In this document: positions 34,628 through 43,263 of the stretch, piece after piece
Position numbering within the stretch: position 1 is the stretch's first letter
Layout of the letters: every line of letters begins with the position of its first letter
Position numbers and translations under genes: made by a program
From: Asaia bogorensis
GTDB taxonomy: Bacteria; Pseudomonadota; Alphaproteobacteria; Reyranellales; Reyranellaceae
NCBI GenBank assembly: GCA_945889625.1
Contig: CAMDCE010000012.1
Span: 38,479 to 102,478 of the forward strand
DNA length: 64,000 bases
Direction: 5' to 3'
Notes under the pieces: model-generated
Databases searched by the model: none
The model's input: only the letters and a program-made list of their open reading frames with translations
Told to the model about the DNA's origin: nothing

Positions 34628-35113
34628 CTACTGAAGGCAGATCTGCGACCATTTCTGCTGGCTGAGCTCGCCCAGAATGGTCTGTTGCAGGATGACGCCG
34701 AGCTTGTTGGCAGTGAAGCGGTAGCCGCAGCCCGCCGGCAGCAGCGCCTGGTGGCCGCGGCGCAGGCGGATCAGGCCCATGCGCTGTCCTTTGGGCGCAT
34801 CGCCCAGCAGCACTGCGCCGCTCTTGTCGGCAAGAGGTGCGGCGAGCTTCACCAGCTCGACCTCGACCTCGCCGTCCATGCACAGCGCGAACTCATCGTG
34901 GGCGCAGCCGAACCATGGCGAGCTGCCCTCGGCGCGCATCACTTCCTGGACGTACTCGAGGTTCTTGCCGACCACCACGCGCTCGTAGGGTCTGGATTTC
35001 GACGCGACCTCGAAGATGTTGGAAAAGACGTAGTGCCTGGGATCGCCGCTGACGATCTCGATGCTGCCCTTCTGATAGTCGGCGATCGAGCCGAAGACCG
35101 TGGTGGACGCCAT
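34628..35113 (-). CDS. Probable hydroquinone 1,2-dioxygenase small subunit (PnpC/HapC-like)
   Basis: 161 residues, the expected 18-kDa size. It has a cupin-like beta segment (FGCAHDEFALCMDGEVEVEL; RRGHQALLPAGCGYRFTA) and ends QQTILGELSQQKWSQICLQ. A strong GGAGGAG precedes ATG 35113. It pairs with the downstream large subunit to form a presumed heterotetramer. Genes for the next pathway steps (semialdehyde dehydrogenase, maleylacetate reductase) are not recognisable nearby. Confidence 0.7.
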   Translation of the reverse strand: MASTTVFGSIADYQKGSIEIVSGDPRHYVFSNIFEVASKSRPYERVVVGKNLEYVQEVMRAEGSSPWFGCAHDEFALCMDGEVEVELVKLAAPLADKSGAVLLGDAPKGQRMGLIRLRRGHQALLPAGCGYRFTANKLGVILQQTILGELSQQKWSQICLQ

Positions 35114-35188
35114 GCTCCTCCCCCTCGCGTTCTCTTGCTTGCACGGGACTGTAGGAACAGGACGTTGCGCCGGCAAGCAGCGCGGTGG

Positions 35189-35332
35189 CTAGGCCAGCAG
35201 CACGTAGAGCTCGGCGTCCTCCGTGGCGCCGTAGATTTCCCAGTTGATGTCGGCCGCCAGGTCCGACGCCACGACATCTCCCGTGGGCTCGAAGGCACGC
35301 GCCACGATCGTCCCCATCTCCATCGGAAGCAT
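35189..35332 (-). CDS. 47-residue hypothetical ORF
   Basis: MLPMEMGTIVARAFEPTGDV continuing to GATEDAELYVLLA. It lies alone between the dioxygenase small subunit and a divergent hydrolase. The acidic, ordered-looking composition hints at real coding sequence, but there is no convincing ribosome-binding site and the frame stays open far upstream, as shadow frames do here. I do not recognise it. Confidence 0.3.
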   Translation of the reverse strand: MLPMEMGTIVARAFEPTGDVVASDLAADINWEIYGATEDAELYVLLA

Positions 35333-35359
35333 GCCGGCGGCCCTGTCAACCGGTGTACG

Positions 35360-36238
35360 ATGGCCGCCACAGTGGCGACCATCGTGCCCCGTCCTCTCCG
35401 GAATTTCGCGGCGACCGTTCTGCTTGGGGCGGTAGCAGGCGCGGCCGGTCTCTATGTCGGTGTCCCGGCCCTGGAACGGGGCATGACCTTCTTCCCCGCG
35501 AAGTATCAGCCGAGCCGGCCGTGGCAACTGCCCGCCGGTGCGGCCGACGTCTGGTTCCCGACGGCTGACGACGGTGTCCGCCTGCACGGCTGGTTCCTCA
35601 CCGCCACCGGCCGGCGGACCGGGATCACCGTGCTGATGCTGCACGGCAATGCCGGCACGCTGGTCGACCTCGCCGAGGATGCCGTGATCTTCCAGAACAA
35701 GGGCTTCGACGTCCTGCTCATGGACTATCGCGGCTATGGCCAGAGCGACGGCAGGACGCTGGACGAGGCCACGCTCAACCTCGATGGCCGGGCAGCCCTG
35801 CGCTACCTGACAGCCGACCGCGGCCTCGATCCGGCAACGATCGCACTGTTCGGCTACTCGTTGGGAACGGCCGTGGCGACCGATCTTGCCGTGTCGTCGC
35901 CGTGCCGGGCGGTGGCCCTGGTGGCGCCCGTCGCGTCGGCCCGGCGGCAGGCGCTGCTCAGGTATCCGGCGATGCCGGCGCTGGTCCTCGACCGCCTGCG
36001 CAACTCCTTCGACACGGTCGGCCGGATCGGCAAGGCCAACTGCCCGGTGCTGGTGGTCCACGGCACCGCCGACGAGGTGATCCCGATCGCCGAGGGCCGC
36101 GCCGTCTATGAAGCAGCACAACAGCCCAAGCGGATGATCACCCTGACGGGCGGCAAGCACTGGCTCGCCAACTCGGTCGGGCCCGGGTATCTCGACGAGG
36201 TTGCGGGGTTCTTCGTTGCGCCGAGCCGAGATCCTTGA
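35360..36238 (+). CDS. Membrane-anchored alpha/beta hydrolase
   Basis: 292 residues. One N-terminal membrane segment (about 14-35, AATVLLGAVAGAAGLYVGVP). The hydrolase domain has oxyanion-hole LMLHGNAGT (near 96), nucleophile elbow FGYSLGTA (Ser near 165), the acid in GTADEVIP (near 236) and His in GGKHWL (near 266). It resembles the YfhR/ABHD-type serine hydrolases, which probably face the periplasm. The long open frame upstream to 34589 is a shadow of the dioxygenase genes. The substrate is unknown. Confidence 0.88.
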   Translation: MAATVATIVPRPLRNFAATVLLGAVAGAAGLYVGVPALERGMTFFPAKYQPSRPWQLPAGAADVWFPTADDGVRLHGWFLTATGRRTGITVLMLHGNAGTLVDLAEDAVIFQNKGFDVLLMDYRGYGQSDGRTLDEATLNLDGRAALRYLTADRGLDPATIALFGYSLGTAVATDLAVSSPCRAVALVAPVASARRQALLRYPAMPALVLDRLRNSFDTVGRIGKANCPVLVVHGTADEVIPIAEGRAVYEAAQQPKRMITLTGGKHWLANSVGPGYLDEVAGFFVAPSRDP

Positions 36239-36241
36239 GGA

Positions 36242-36880
36242 TCAGGCCAACGGCAATCGGGCGAGGTGCCGATGCGTCGTCTGGCCGAGCAGGCTGTGCA
36301 CAAGGACGACTTCGCGCGCCGTCCAGCCGATCGGCTCGATAGGCTGCTCGGGAATGCGATGGCCGTCGCGCAGCAAGGTGAGATGCGGCGTGAAGCGGCG
36401 CGCCGGCTGCGGTCGGCTGTCGAATGCGTCGCTCAGGCGCTGCTGCAGCACCTCCAGGCCAATGACGCTCTCGTCGCCGGACAGCACGAGCGCGCCGTTG
36501 CTGAAGCTCCGGGCGCGATCGAACGCGACGCGGAAGGACGGCATCACGACGCTGGCCGCGCGCTCCGTCACCGACTCGACGAGTCCGGATGGCAGGCCTG
36601 ACCCGTCGCCGATGTGAAACAGCGTGACGTGGAAGTGCTCCATCTTGAGAGGCTTGCCCGTGAGCCCGTGCCCGATCCTGAGATGCCGGGCGACCTCGGA
36701 AATGCGCGACGCGGTTTCCGGGTCGGGAAGGACAGCGAGGAAGAGCCGATCGGTCCGCGCCGGGCCGATCAGGGCGTGCCGGCGACCGGCGCGTCGGGCG
36801 GGCAGTGTCGACGGTCGGTCCCTGCCGGTACAGAAGATCGGACGGAAAATCTCAGACGGCGCGGCGAGTAGGTCGTGCAC
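36242..36880 (-). CDS. 2'-5' RNA ligase/2',3'-cyclic phosphodiesterase family protein
   Basis: 212 residues. The two HxTL motifs of the 2H phosphoesterase superfamily are present: HVTLFHIG near residue 84 and HLTLLRDG near 167. LFLAVLPDPETASRI marks the domain start at about residue 46, so the first 45 Arg/Pro-rich residues are extra and the true start may be later. The likely activity is opening RNA 2',3'-cyclic phosphates (ThpR-like). It is convergent with the hydrolase gene, 3 bases apart. Confidence 0.85.
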   Translation of the reverse strand: MHDLLAAPSEIFRPIFCTGRDRPSTLPARRAGRRHALIGPARTDRLFLAVLPDPETASRISEVARHLRIGHGLTGKPLKMEHFHVTLFHIGDGSGLPSGLVESVTERAASVVMPSFRVAFDRARSFSNGALVLSGDESVIGLEVLQQRLSDAFDSRPQPARRFTPHLTLLRDGHRIPEQPIEPIGWTAREVVLVHSLLGQTTHRHLARLPLA

Positions 36881-36968
36881 TTGGCGCTCCTCTACAGGTC
36901 ATATGTTCTCTATATGTTCTCTGTGGAAGAAAATCAAGGTCTTCGCCAAAATCGCTAATTCTATTGGC

Positions 36969-37757
36969 TTATTTGATGGTGATGCTGGTGCTTCCGAGGC
37001 CGATGAACTCCGTCTTGGCCACGCCCTTCCCTTGCAGGAACGCCGGCGGATGGACAGAGCCCGTGAGCACCACATCGCCGGCCCGGAGGTGCTTGCCATG
37101 GGAGATCAGCCGGTTGGCGAGCCAGGCGAGCGAGATCAGCGCGCCGCCCATCACGGCGCTGCCCGGGCCAGTGCCGATCTCCTTGTCGTCGAGCGTCGAG
37201 CGGCCCTTGAGTCTGGGGAAGTCGAGCTTCTGCCAGTCCTTGATCTCGGTGCCGATCACGCAGGCGGCCTGCAGGACGTTGTCGGCGATGCGCGCGGGGC
37301 CCCTCATCTTGCCGACGTCGACATAGCGGTTGTCGACCAGCTCCATGCCGCAATGCAGCGCCGCGACGAACGGCCGGATGCTGTCGGCGGTGTAGGGCGT
37401 GCCGCCCCCGGGCGCGTCCTTGGCCATGCGCGCCACCAGCTCGGGCTCGATGCCGGGCTTGATCGGCCAGCCCGGCTCGAAGACGGCGCCGCTCTCGCGG
37501 ATGCCGCTCTGGTAGATCGCGGCGAACACCGGGCCACTTAGCTTCATCGGCTCGTACTGTTGCGGCAGCGTCAGCGCCACCTTCCAGCCAGCCACCCTGT
37601 CGCCGCCCGCTGCCATGATGTCGTGCACGGCGAACTGGACCTTGTAGGCGTCGGCCTCGGCGAGGCCCGCGGCGGCCTGGGCGACGTCCATCGGCTTCCG
37701 CGAGCGCCGGCCTGCAGCGATGGTGGCGGCAAGGGCTGCGATCTGCTGGGCGTCCAT
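36969..37757 (-). CDS. 2-keto-4-pentenoate hydratase-like enzyme
   Basis: 262 residues of the MhpD/BphH/TesE hydratase branch of the FAH superfamily: YKVQFAVHDIMAAGGDRVAG and WKVALT near residue 60, GAVMGG-type loop GPGSAVMGGALISLAWLANR, and GDVVLTGSVHPPAFL near the C-terminus. It would hydrate 2-hydroxypenta-2,4-dienoate to 4-hydroxy-2-oxovalerate in meta-cleavage pathways. GGAGGACCCC before ATG 37757 sets the start. No aldolase or acetaldehyde dehydrogenase partners are nearby, so it may serve the dioxygenases encoded at 7.5 or 34 kb (inference). Confidence 0.88.
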   Translation of the reverse strand: MDAQQIAALAATIAAGRRSRKPMDVAQAAAGLAEADAYKVQFAVHDIMAAGGDRVAGWKVALTLPQQYEPMKLSGPVFAAIYQSGIRESGAVFEPGWPIKPGIEPELVARMAKDAPGGGTPYTADSIRPFVAALHCGMELVDNRYVDVGKMRGPARIADNVLQAACVIGTEIKDWQKLDFPRLKGRSTLDDKEIGTGPGSAVMGGALISLAWLANRLISHGKHLRAGDVVLTGSVHPPAFLQGKGVAKTEFIGLGSTSITIK

Positions 37758-37799
37758 GGGGTCCTCCATTGGATCTTGCATTGAATCTTGCGAATTTTC

Positions 37800-38210
37800 T
37801 CAGCGCGGGGCGAAGGTGATGAGCCGGTGCCCGGCGAAATTGAACAGTGGGACGACGATCAGCACCGTAAGGCTGATCAGAAGATAATGCACGCCCGCCC
37901 GCTCCATCGCCCAGGCGATCAGGAGGTTGAGCAGCAGGCCTACGGTGTTGACGATGAAGAAGCGCGCCGCGTTGGCCGCCGTCGGCCGCGCGCCGAAGCT
38001 CCACAGCGCGTTGCCGACGAAGGACACCAGGGTGGCGAAGACGAAGGCCAGGAACGCCGCCCACAGCACGCGGCCGCCCAAGCCGTCGACGACCAGCGCC
38101 ATCACCGCGAGGTAGGCCACGGCCGCCAGCAGTCCGACCAGCAGGAAGCGGACGAGCTGCGTGGCGGTGTTGGCCGAGACGCCGAACGCGCCCAGGATGC
38201 GGACGCCCAT
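37800..38210 (-). CDS. GtrA-family membrane protein
   Basis: 136 residues with four hydrophobic segments (VRFLLVGLLAAVAYLAVMAL; FLAFVFATLVSFVGNALWSF; FIVNTVGLLLNLLIAWAM; LLISLTVLIVVPLFNFAGHR). The conserved NALWSFG and FNFAGHRLITF ends are the GtrA signature. GtrA proteins are thought to flip polyprenyl-phosphate-linked sugars across the inner membrane. ATG 38210 gives the family length. No glycosyltransferase neighbour is present; it lies between the hydratase and beta-oxidation genes. Confidence 0.9.
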   Translation of the reverse strand: MGVRILGAFGVSANTATQLVRFLLVGLLAAVAYLAVMALVVDGLGGRVLWAAFLAFVFATLVSFVGNALWSFGARPTAANAARFFIVNTVGLLLNLLIAWAMERAGVHYLLISLTVLIVVPLFNFAGHRLITFAPR

Positions 38211-38211
38211 T

Positions 38212-38242
38212 GCCTCCAAGATCAGAGGGCCTCCAAGATCAG
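38212..38242. repeat. Short tandem direct repeat at the end of the fadJ-like gene
   Basis: GCCTCCAAGATCAG occurs at 38212-38225 and again at 38229-38242, separated by AGG. The second copy includes the stop codon of the fadJ-like gene. It looks like a recent slippage or duplication event. Confidence 0.7.
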
Positions 38243-40491
38243 GCGGCAGCCTTGGTGGCGTGCCACTTGCCGTAAAAGCTCTCGTTCTTGGCCGCCATGT
38301 CGCGCAACAGCTTCGGCACGGCGAACTGCGAGCCATACTTCTGGGCCAGCGCGTCGCATTCGGCGACGAAGGTCTTGATGCCGACCTGGTCGATCAGGCT
38401 GATCGCCCCGCCGGTCTGGGGTGCAAAGCCCAGGCCCATGATCGAGCCGACGTCGCCGTCCTGCGGATCGGTCAGCACGTTCGATTCAAGGCAGCGCGCC
38501 GTGTCGACCGCCTGGACATAGAGCAGGCGCTTCTTGATCTCGGTCTCCTTGGCGGCCTTCTCCTCGCCCTCGCCGTAGAGCAGCTTGGGATCGGCCGGCC
38601 AGTACTTGCCGAGCTCCGGCCACAGCCGCTTCTTGCCGTCGGCCGGATAGTCGTAGAAGCCCTTGCCGTTCTTCCTGCCAAAGCGTTCGAGCTTCTTGAC
38701 CATCAGCTCGAGGATATCCTCGGTGCCCGACGATTCGTACTTCTGCCCCGCCGCCTCGGCGTCGCGCTTTGTCTGGTCCGCAATCTTCCAGGAGAGGTCG
38801 ATCGCCACCTCGTCGTTCAGCGACAGCGGGCCCACCGGCATGCCGGCGAAGCGCGCGCAGTTCTCGATCATCGCAGCGGGAATGCCTTCCTTCAGCATGC
38901 GATGGCCTTCGGTGATGAAGGCGCCGCACACGCGGGACGTAAAGAAGCCGCGGCTGTCGTTGACGACGATCGGCGTCTTGCGGATCTTCTGCACGAAGTC
39001 CATGGCGCGGGCCAAGGTCTCCTGCGAGGTCTTCTTGCCGACGATGATCTCGACCAGCGGCATCTTCTCGACGGGGGAGAAGAAGTGCAGGCCGATGAAG
39101 TGCTCGGGACGGCCCGAGGCCTCGGCAAGGCCGGTGATCGGGATGGTCGAGGTGTTGGACGCGAACACCGCGTCGGGGCTCAGCACCGCTTCGGCCTTCC
39201 TGGTCGCCTCGGCCTTGACGTCGCGGTTCTCGAACACCGCCTCGACCACGATCTGGCAGCCCTTGAGCGCGCCAAAGTCGGGCGTCGCCGTGACACGCGC
39301 CAGCGCCTCGTCGCGCTTGGCCTGATCCATGCGTCCGCGCTTGACCAGCTTGTCGAGTTCCGACGCGATATGCGCCTTGCCCTTGTCGGCGGCAGCCTGG
39401 TCGCGATCGACCAGCACGATCTCCAGCCCCGCCTGCACCGAGACGGTGGCGATGCCGGCACCCATCAAGCCGGCGCCCAGCACGCCGATCTTCTTGTACT
39501 CCTGCTTGGCAACGCCCTTGGGCCGGCGCGCCAGCTTGTTGGCCTCCTGCAGGCCGAAGAACAGCGTGCGGATCATGCTCTTGGCCACCGGATCGCGCAG
39601 CAGCGAGACGAAGTAGCGCGTCTCGACCTTGAGGCCTGAGTCAAACGGCAGCTGCAGGCCTTCGTAGACGCAGCTCATGATCGCCTTTGGCGCCGGATAG
39701 ACGCCGTTGGTCTTGCCCGCGATCATGGCGTTGCCGCCGATGAAGGTCTGCAAGCCGACCGGGCTCCACACCTGGCCGCCGGGGAAGCCCGGCACCCTGA
39801 AGCCCTTGCGGTCCCACGGCTGCACGGCGCGGCCGTCGATTGCCTTCGCGCCCTTGCCGCCGAACTCCGGCACGACCTGCTCGCCCGCCGGCGCTGTCAG
39901 CCACGCCTTGGCCTTGGCCAGCAGCTCGCCCGCCGGCACGACCTCGTGGATCAGGCCGAGGCCCTTGGCGGCGTCGATCGTGAGATCCTTGCCCTCGAGC
40001 AGGATGGGCGCGGCATTCATCACGCCGATCAGGCGCGGGATGCGCTGCGTGCCGCCGCCGCCCGGCAGCAGGCCGATCTTGACCTCGGGCTGGCCGACCT
40101 TGGCCTTGGGGTTTGCTGCCGCGATGCGATAGTGGCAGGCCAGACAAATCTCGAAGCCGCCGCCCAGCGCCGTGCCGTTGATCGCGGCCACCATCGGCTT
40201 GCCGCCGGTCTCCTGGCGGCGGAACAGCCTCTGAAGCTGGCTGAACTGCTCGATCAGCTTGGCGGCATCGGACGTGTCGGTTTTCATCAGCATCTCGAGG
40301 TCGGCGCCGGCGATGAAGTCGGCCTTGCCCGAGGCCACGATGATGCCCTTGACCTTGTCGTCCTTCAGCGCGTCTTCCAGCGCGCCGGCATAGGCCGTCA
40401 TCGAGGCCTCGTTCAGCACGTTCATCGTGCGGTTCGGCATGTCCCAGGTGATGGTGGCGATGCCGTCGCTGTCGACTTTGTAGGTGATCAT
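38239..40491 (-). CDS. fadJ: Fatty-acid oxidation alpha subunit: enoyl-CoA hydratase / 3-hydroxyacyl-CoA dehydrogenase
   Basis: 750 residues. The hydratase/isomerase domain spans about 1-300 (VKGIIVASGKADFIAGADLE; INGTALGGGFEICLACHYRI; GLLPGGGGTQRIPRLIG, containing the catalytic Glu region). The NAD-binding dehydrogenase domain starts near 333 with GVLGAGLMGAGIA; IGLHFFSPVEKMPLVEII and the C-terminal 3HCDH domain follow. It catalyses steps two and three of beta-oxidation. The thiolase gene upstream supplies step four. FadB or FadJ cannot be told apart from sequence alone; fadJ is used as a family label. Confidence 0.92.
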   Translation of the reverse strand: MITYKVDSDGIATITWDMPNRTMNVLNEASMTAYAGALEDALKDDKVKGIIVASGKADFIAGADLEMLMKTDTSDAAKLIEQFSQLQRLFRRQETGGKPMVAAINGTALGGGFEICLACHYRIAAANPKAKVGQPEVKIGLLPGGGGTQRIPRLIGVMNAAPILLEGKDLTIDAAKGLGLIHEVVPAGELLAKAKAWLTAPAGEQVVPEFGGKGAKAIDGRAVQPWDRKGFRVPGFPGGQVWSPVGLQTFIGGNAMIAGKTNGVYPAPKAIMSCVYEGLQLPFDSGLKVETRYFVSLLRDPVAKSMIRTLFFGLQEANKLARRPKGVAKQEYKKIGVLGAGLMGAGIATVSVQAGLEIVLVDRDQAAADKGKAHIASELDKLVKRGRMDQAKRDEALARVTATPDFGALKGCQIVVEAVFENRDVKAEATRKAEAVLSPDAVFASNTSTIPITGLAEASGRPEHFIGLHFFSPVEKMPLVEIIVGKKTSQETLARAMDFVQKIRKTPIVVNDSRGFFTSRVCGAFITEGHRMLKEGIPAAMIENCARFAGMPVGPLSLNDEVAIDLSWKIADQTKRDAEAAGQKYESSGTEDILELMVKKLERFGRKNGKGFYDYPADGKKRLWPELGKYWPADPKLLYGEGEEKAAKETEIKKRLLYVQAVDTARCLESNVLTDPQDGDVGSIMGLGFAPQTGGAISLIDQVGIKTFVAECDALAQKYGSQFAVPKLLRDMAAKNESFYGKWHATKAAA

Positions 40492-40502
40492 GAGATTCTC
40501 CT

Positions 40503-40593
40503 CTTGTCGTCCTGAGCGAAGCGAAGGCCCTCGCAGAACGACCAAACTCGATGTGGCGAGCGCTAGATCCTTCGCTGCGCTCAGGATGACAAG
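40503..40593. repeat. Palindromic repeat family A, copy 2
   Basis: Arms CTTGTCGTCCTGAGCGAAGC (from 40503) and its near-complement GCGCTCAGGATGACAAG (to 40593), with GGATCTAG/CCTTCGC inner pairing. It sits between the thiolase and fadJ-like genes, probably within their transcript. Confidence 0.8.
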
Positions 40594-40596
40594 GCT

Positions 40597-41808
40597 CTAA
40601 ACGCGCTCGATGATGGTGGCGGTGCCCATGCCGGCGCCGACGCAGAGCGTGGCCAGCCCAGTCGAGAGGTTGCGGCGCTCGAGCTCGTCGAGCAGCGTTC
40701 CCAGGATCATGGCGCCGGTGGCGCCCAGCGGATGGCCCATGGCGATGGCGCCGCCGTTCACGTTGATCTTGTCGTGCGGCATCTTGAGGATCTGCAGGTA
40801 GCGCAGGACGACCGCGGCAAACGCCTCGTTCAGCTCCCAGAGATCGATGTCCTTGACGCTCATGCCGGCGCGCTTCAGCGCCTTCTCCGACGACGGCGCC
40901 GGACCGGTCAGCATGATCGCCGGCTCCGAGCCGATCGAGGCGAAGGAGCGGATGCGGGCGCGGGCCTTCAGGCCGGCCTTCTGGCCGAATTCCTTGGTGC
41001 CGATCAGGATGGCGGCCGCACCGTCGACGATGCCCGACGAATTGCCGGCATGGTGGACGTGATTGACCTTCTCGACCTCGGGATAGCGCTGTAATGCGAT
41101 GGCGTCGAAGCCCGGCATCATCTCGCCCTGCATCTTGAAGCTGGGCTCGAGAGCGGCCAGCGTCTGCATCGTGGTCTGCGGCCGCATGTGCTCGTCATGG
41201 GCCAAGAGCTCGATGCCGTTCTGGTCCTTGACCGGCACGATCGACTTCTTGAAATAGCCGGCGTCCCACGCCGCCTTGGCGCGCTTCTGCGACTCCACCG
41301 AGTAGGCGTCGACGTCGTCGCGGCTGATGCCGTACTTGGTGGCGATCAGGTCGGCCGAGATGCCCTGCGGCAGGAAGTAGAGCGGGATGGCCACGGCCGG
41401 ATCGACCGGCCAGGCGCCGCCGTCGGAGCCCATCGGCACGCGGCTCATGCTCTCGACGCCGCCGCCGATCACCGCCTGGCTCTGGCCCGACATGACCTGG
41501 GCCGCCGCCATGTTGGTGGCTTCCAGGCCCGAGGCGCAGAAGCGATTGACCTGCACCCCCGCCACGGTCTCGGCATAGCCCGAAACGAGGGCCGCGGTGC
41601 GGGCGATGTCGGCACCTTGTTCTCCGACCGGCATGACGCAGCCCAGCACCACGTCGTCGACCAGGTGGGTGTCGAGCTTGTTGCGGTCGCGGATCGCCTG
41701 CAGCGCCGTGACGGCCAGCCGGACCGGCGTCACCTCATGCAGGGAGCCATCCTTGCGGCCCTTGCCACGCGGCGTGCGGACGGCGTCGTAGATGTATGCG
41801 TCGGTCAT
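40597..41808 (-). CDS. Acetyl-CoA C-acyltransferase (thiolase)
   Basis: 403 residues. The nucleophilic Cys lies in [14 protein letters not shown] near residue 90, His in [15 protein letters not shown] near 357, and the second Cys in TLCVGAGMG near 390, so the catalytic set is complete. It resembles FadA/FadI-type degradative thiolases that cleave 3-ketoacyl-CoA. It lies 105 bases upstream of the fadJ-like gene, with a family A palindrome between. Confidence 0.94.
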   Translation of the reverse strand: MTDAYIYDAVRTPRGKGRKDGSLHEVTPVRLAVTALQAIRDRNKLDTHLVDDVVLGCVMPVGEQGADIARTAALVSGYAETVAGVQVNRFCASGLEATNMAAAQVMSGQSQAVIGGGVESMSRVPMGSDGGAWPVDPAVAIPLYFLPQGISADLIATKYGISRDDVDAYSVESQKRAKAAWDAGYFKKSIVPVKDQNGIELLAHDEHMRPQTTMQTLAALEPSFKMQGEMMPGFDAIALQRYPEVEKVNHVHHAGNSSGIVDGAAAILIGTKEFGQKAGLKARARIRSFASIGSEPAIMLTGPAPSSEKALKRAGMSVKDIDLWELNEAFAAVVLRYLQILKMPHDKINVNGGAIAMGHPLGATGAMILGTLLDELERRNLSTGLATLCVGAGMGTATIIERV

Positions 41809-41823
41809 GGTCGTTCTCCCATT

Positions 41824-41917
41824 CTTGTCGTCCTGAGCGTAGCGAAGGACCTAACCTCCGCCGCGAAGAGGGTCGGCGTGTCTGGCGCGAGATCCTTCGC
41901 TACGCTCAGGATGACAA
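41824..41917. repeat. Palindromic repeat family A, copy 3
   Basis: Arms CTTGTCGTCCTGAGCGTAGC (from 41824) and GCTACGCTCAGGATGACAA (to 41917). It fills the gap between the acyl-CoA dehydrogenase and thiolase genes. Confidence 0.8.
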
Positions 41918-41929
41918 TATTGCTGTTCA

Positions 41930-43081
41930 TCAGAGGGTGCGCCCAATGAGTTCCTTCATGATCTCATTCGTGCCGCCGTAGATCTTCTGCACGCGCGCGT
42001 CGGCGTAGAGGCGCGCGATCGGGTATTCCCACATGTAGCCGTAGCCGCCAAAGAACTGCAGGCATTCGTCGATCAGCTCGCACTGCAGGTCGGTGGTGAA
42101 ATACTTGGCCATGGCGGCGGTGGCAATGTCGAGCTCGCCCTTCATGTGACGGACGATGCAATCGTCGACGAACACGCGCGCGACATGGGCCTTGGTCTTG
42201 AGCTCGGCCAGCTTGAAGCGGGTGTTCTGGAAATCGACGATCTGCTTGCCGAACGCCTTGCGCTCCTTGACGTAGGCGACCGTCTGCTCCATCGCCGCTT
42301 CGATGGCGGCAATCGCCTGGATGGCGATCACCAGCCGCTCCTGCGGCAGTTGCTGCATGAGCTGTGCGAAGCCCATGCCGGTGCCCATATTCTGGCCGCC
42401 CAGCAGGTTGTCGGCGGGCACGCGGACGTTGTCGAAGAACAGCTCAGACGTGTCCTGCGCCTTCATGCCGATCTTCTCGAGATTACGACCGCGCTTGAAG
42501 CCTTCGGTCCTGGTCTCGACGGCGATCAGCGAGGTGCCCTTGGCGCCGAGCTTGGGATCGGTCTTGGCGACCACGATCACCAGGTCGGCGAGCTGGCCGT
42601 TGGAGATGAAGGTCTTGGAGCCGTTGATCACCCAGTGATTGCCGTCCATCACGGCCGTGGTCTTGACCGCCTGCAGGTCCGAGCCGGTGCCGGGCTCGGT
42701 CATGGCGATGGCGGTGATCATCTCGCCGGTGCAGGCCTTGGGGATCCACTTCTTCTTCTGCTCTTCGTTGCCGTAGTGCAGGAGATAGGGAACGACGATG
42801 TCATTGTGCAGCGAGAAGGCCGGACCCGAGGCGATCGCGCGGCCCTGCTCCTCGATCAGGATGGCGTTGTAGAGAAAGTCCACGCCGGCGCCGCCGTACT
42901 CCTCCGGCATGGACATACCGAGCAGGCCCTGCTCGCCCGCCTTGCGCCACAGCTCGCGCGGCACGATGCCGTCCTCTTCCCACTCCCTGTGGAAAGGCAC
43001 GACTTCCTTGTCGAAGAACCGCCGGCAGGTGTCGCGGAACATCTGGTGTTCGGGCGTGTAATGCGCGGCCAAAGCGGTCAC
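41930..43081 (-). CDS. Acyl-CoA dehydrogenase
   Basis: 383 residues, the usual ACAD length and domain order (helical N-domain, beta barrel, helical C-domain). Signatures are ITAIAMTEPGTGSDLQAVKT (FAD/substrate loop near residue 125) and the C-terminal CLQFFGGYGYMWEYPIARLY. It introduces the alpha-beta double bond in acyl-CoA, passing electrons to ETF. A dyad resembling LiuR/PaaR-class operators lies 93 bases upstream, so this gene probably heads an inducible transcript into the thiolase and fadJ-like genes. Confidence 0.94.
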   Translation of the reverse strand: MTALAAHYTPEHQMFRDTCRRFFDKEVVPFHREWEEDGIVPRELWRKAGEQGLLGMSMPEEYGGAGVDFLYNAILIEEQGRAIASGPAFSLHNDIVVPYLLHYGNEEQKKKWIPKACTGEMITAIAMTEPGTGSDLQAVKTTAVMDGNHWVINGSKTFISNGQLADLVIVVAKTDPKLGAKGTSLIAVETRTEGFKRGRNLEKIGMKAQDTSELFFDNVRVPADNLLGGQNMGTGMGFAQLMQQLPQERLVIAIQAIAAIEAAMEQTVAYVKERKAFGKQIVDFQNTRFKLAELKTKAHVARVFVDDCIVRHMKGELDIATAAMAKYFTTDLQCELIDECLQFFGGYGYMWEYPIARLYADARVQKIYGGTNEIMKELIGRTL

Positions 43082-43173
43082 GGACGGTTTCCCTCCAGGG
43101 AGTCGGAAGTCTTCTTGCGGCAGACTTTGGGCCGCTGGCGGGGTCGATACCAGTGACGGTTAGGTAGTTTACC

Positions 43174-43189
43174 TTTACGTAAACGTCAA
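43174..43189. promoter_or_regulatory. 16-bp ACGT dyad, LiuR-like operator candidate
   Basis: TTTACGTAAACGTCAA, which reads TTGACGTTTACGTAAA on the minus strand, fits TTnACGTnnACGTnAA symmetry. I recall this as the form of MerR-family LiuR sites that control branched-chain amino acid and fatty-acid degradation genes in proteobacteria. It lies 93 bases upstream of the acyl-CoA dehydrogenase start, within AT-richer DNA that may be its promoter. Confidence 0.5.
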
Positions 43190-43263
43190 CCTTGGTACGG
43201 TCCATTTGAAAACCGGACGAGATGATGGATTTCCGGAGTTTCCGGAGGTCCGGGAGCCCGCCC

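Noticed and set aside
34589..35359. Upstream extension of the alpha/beta hydrolase frame
   Set aside because: It is antisense to the dioxygenase small-subunit gene. The hydrolase's membrane anchor starts at 35360.
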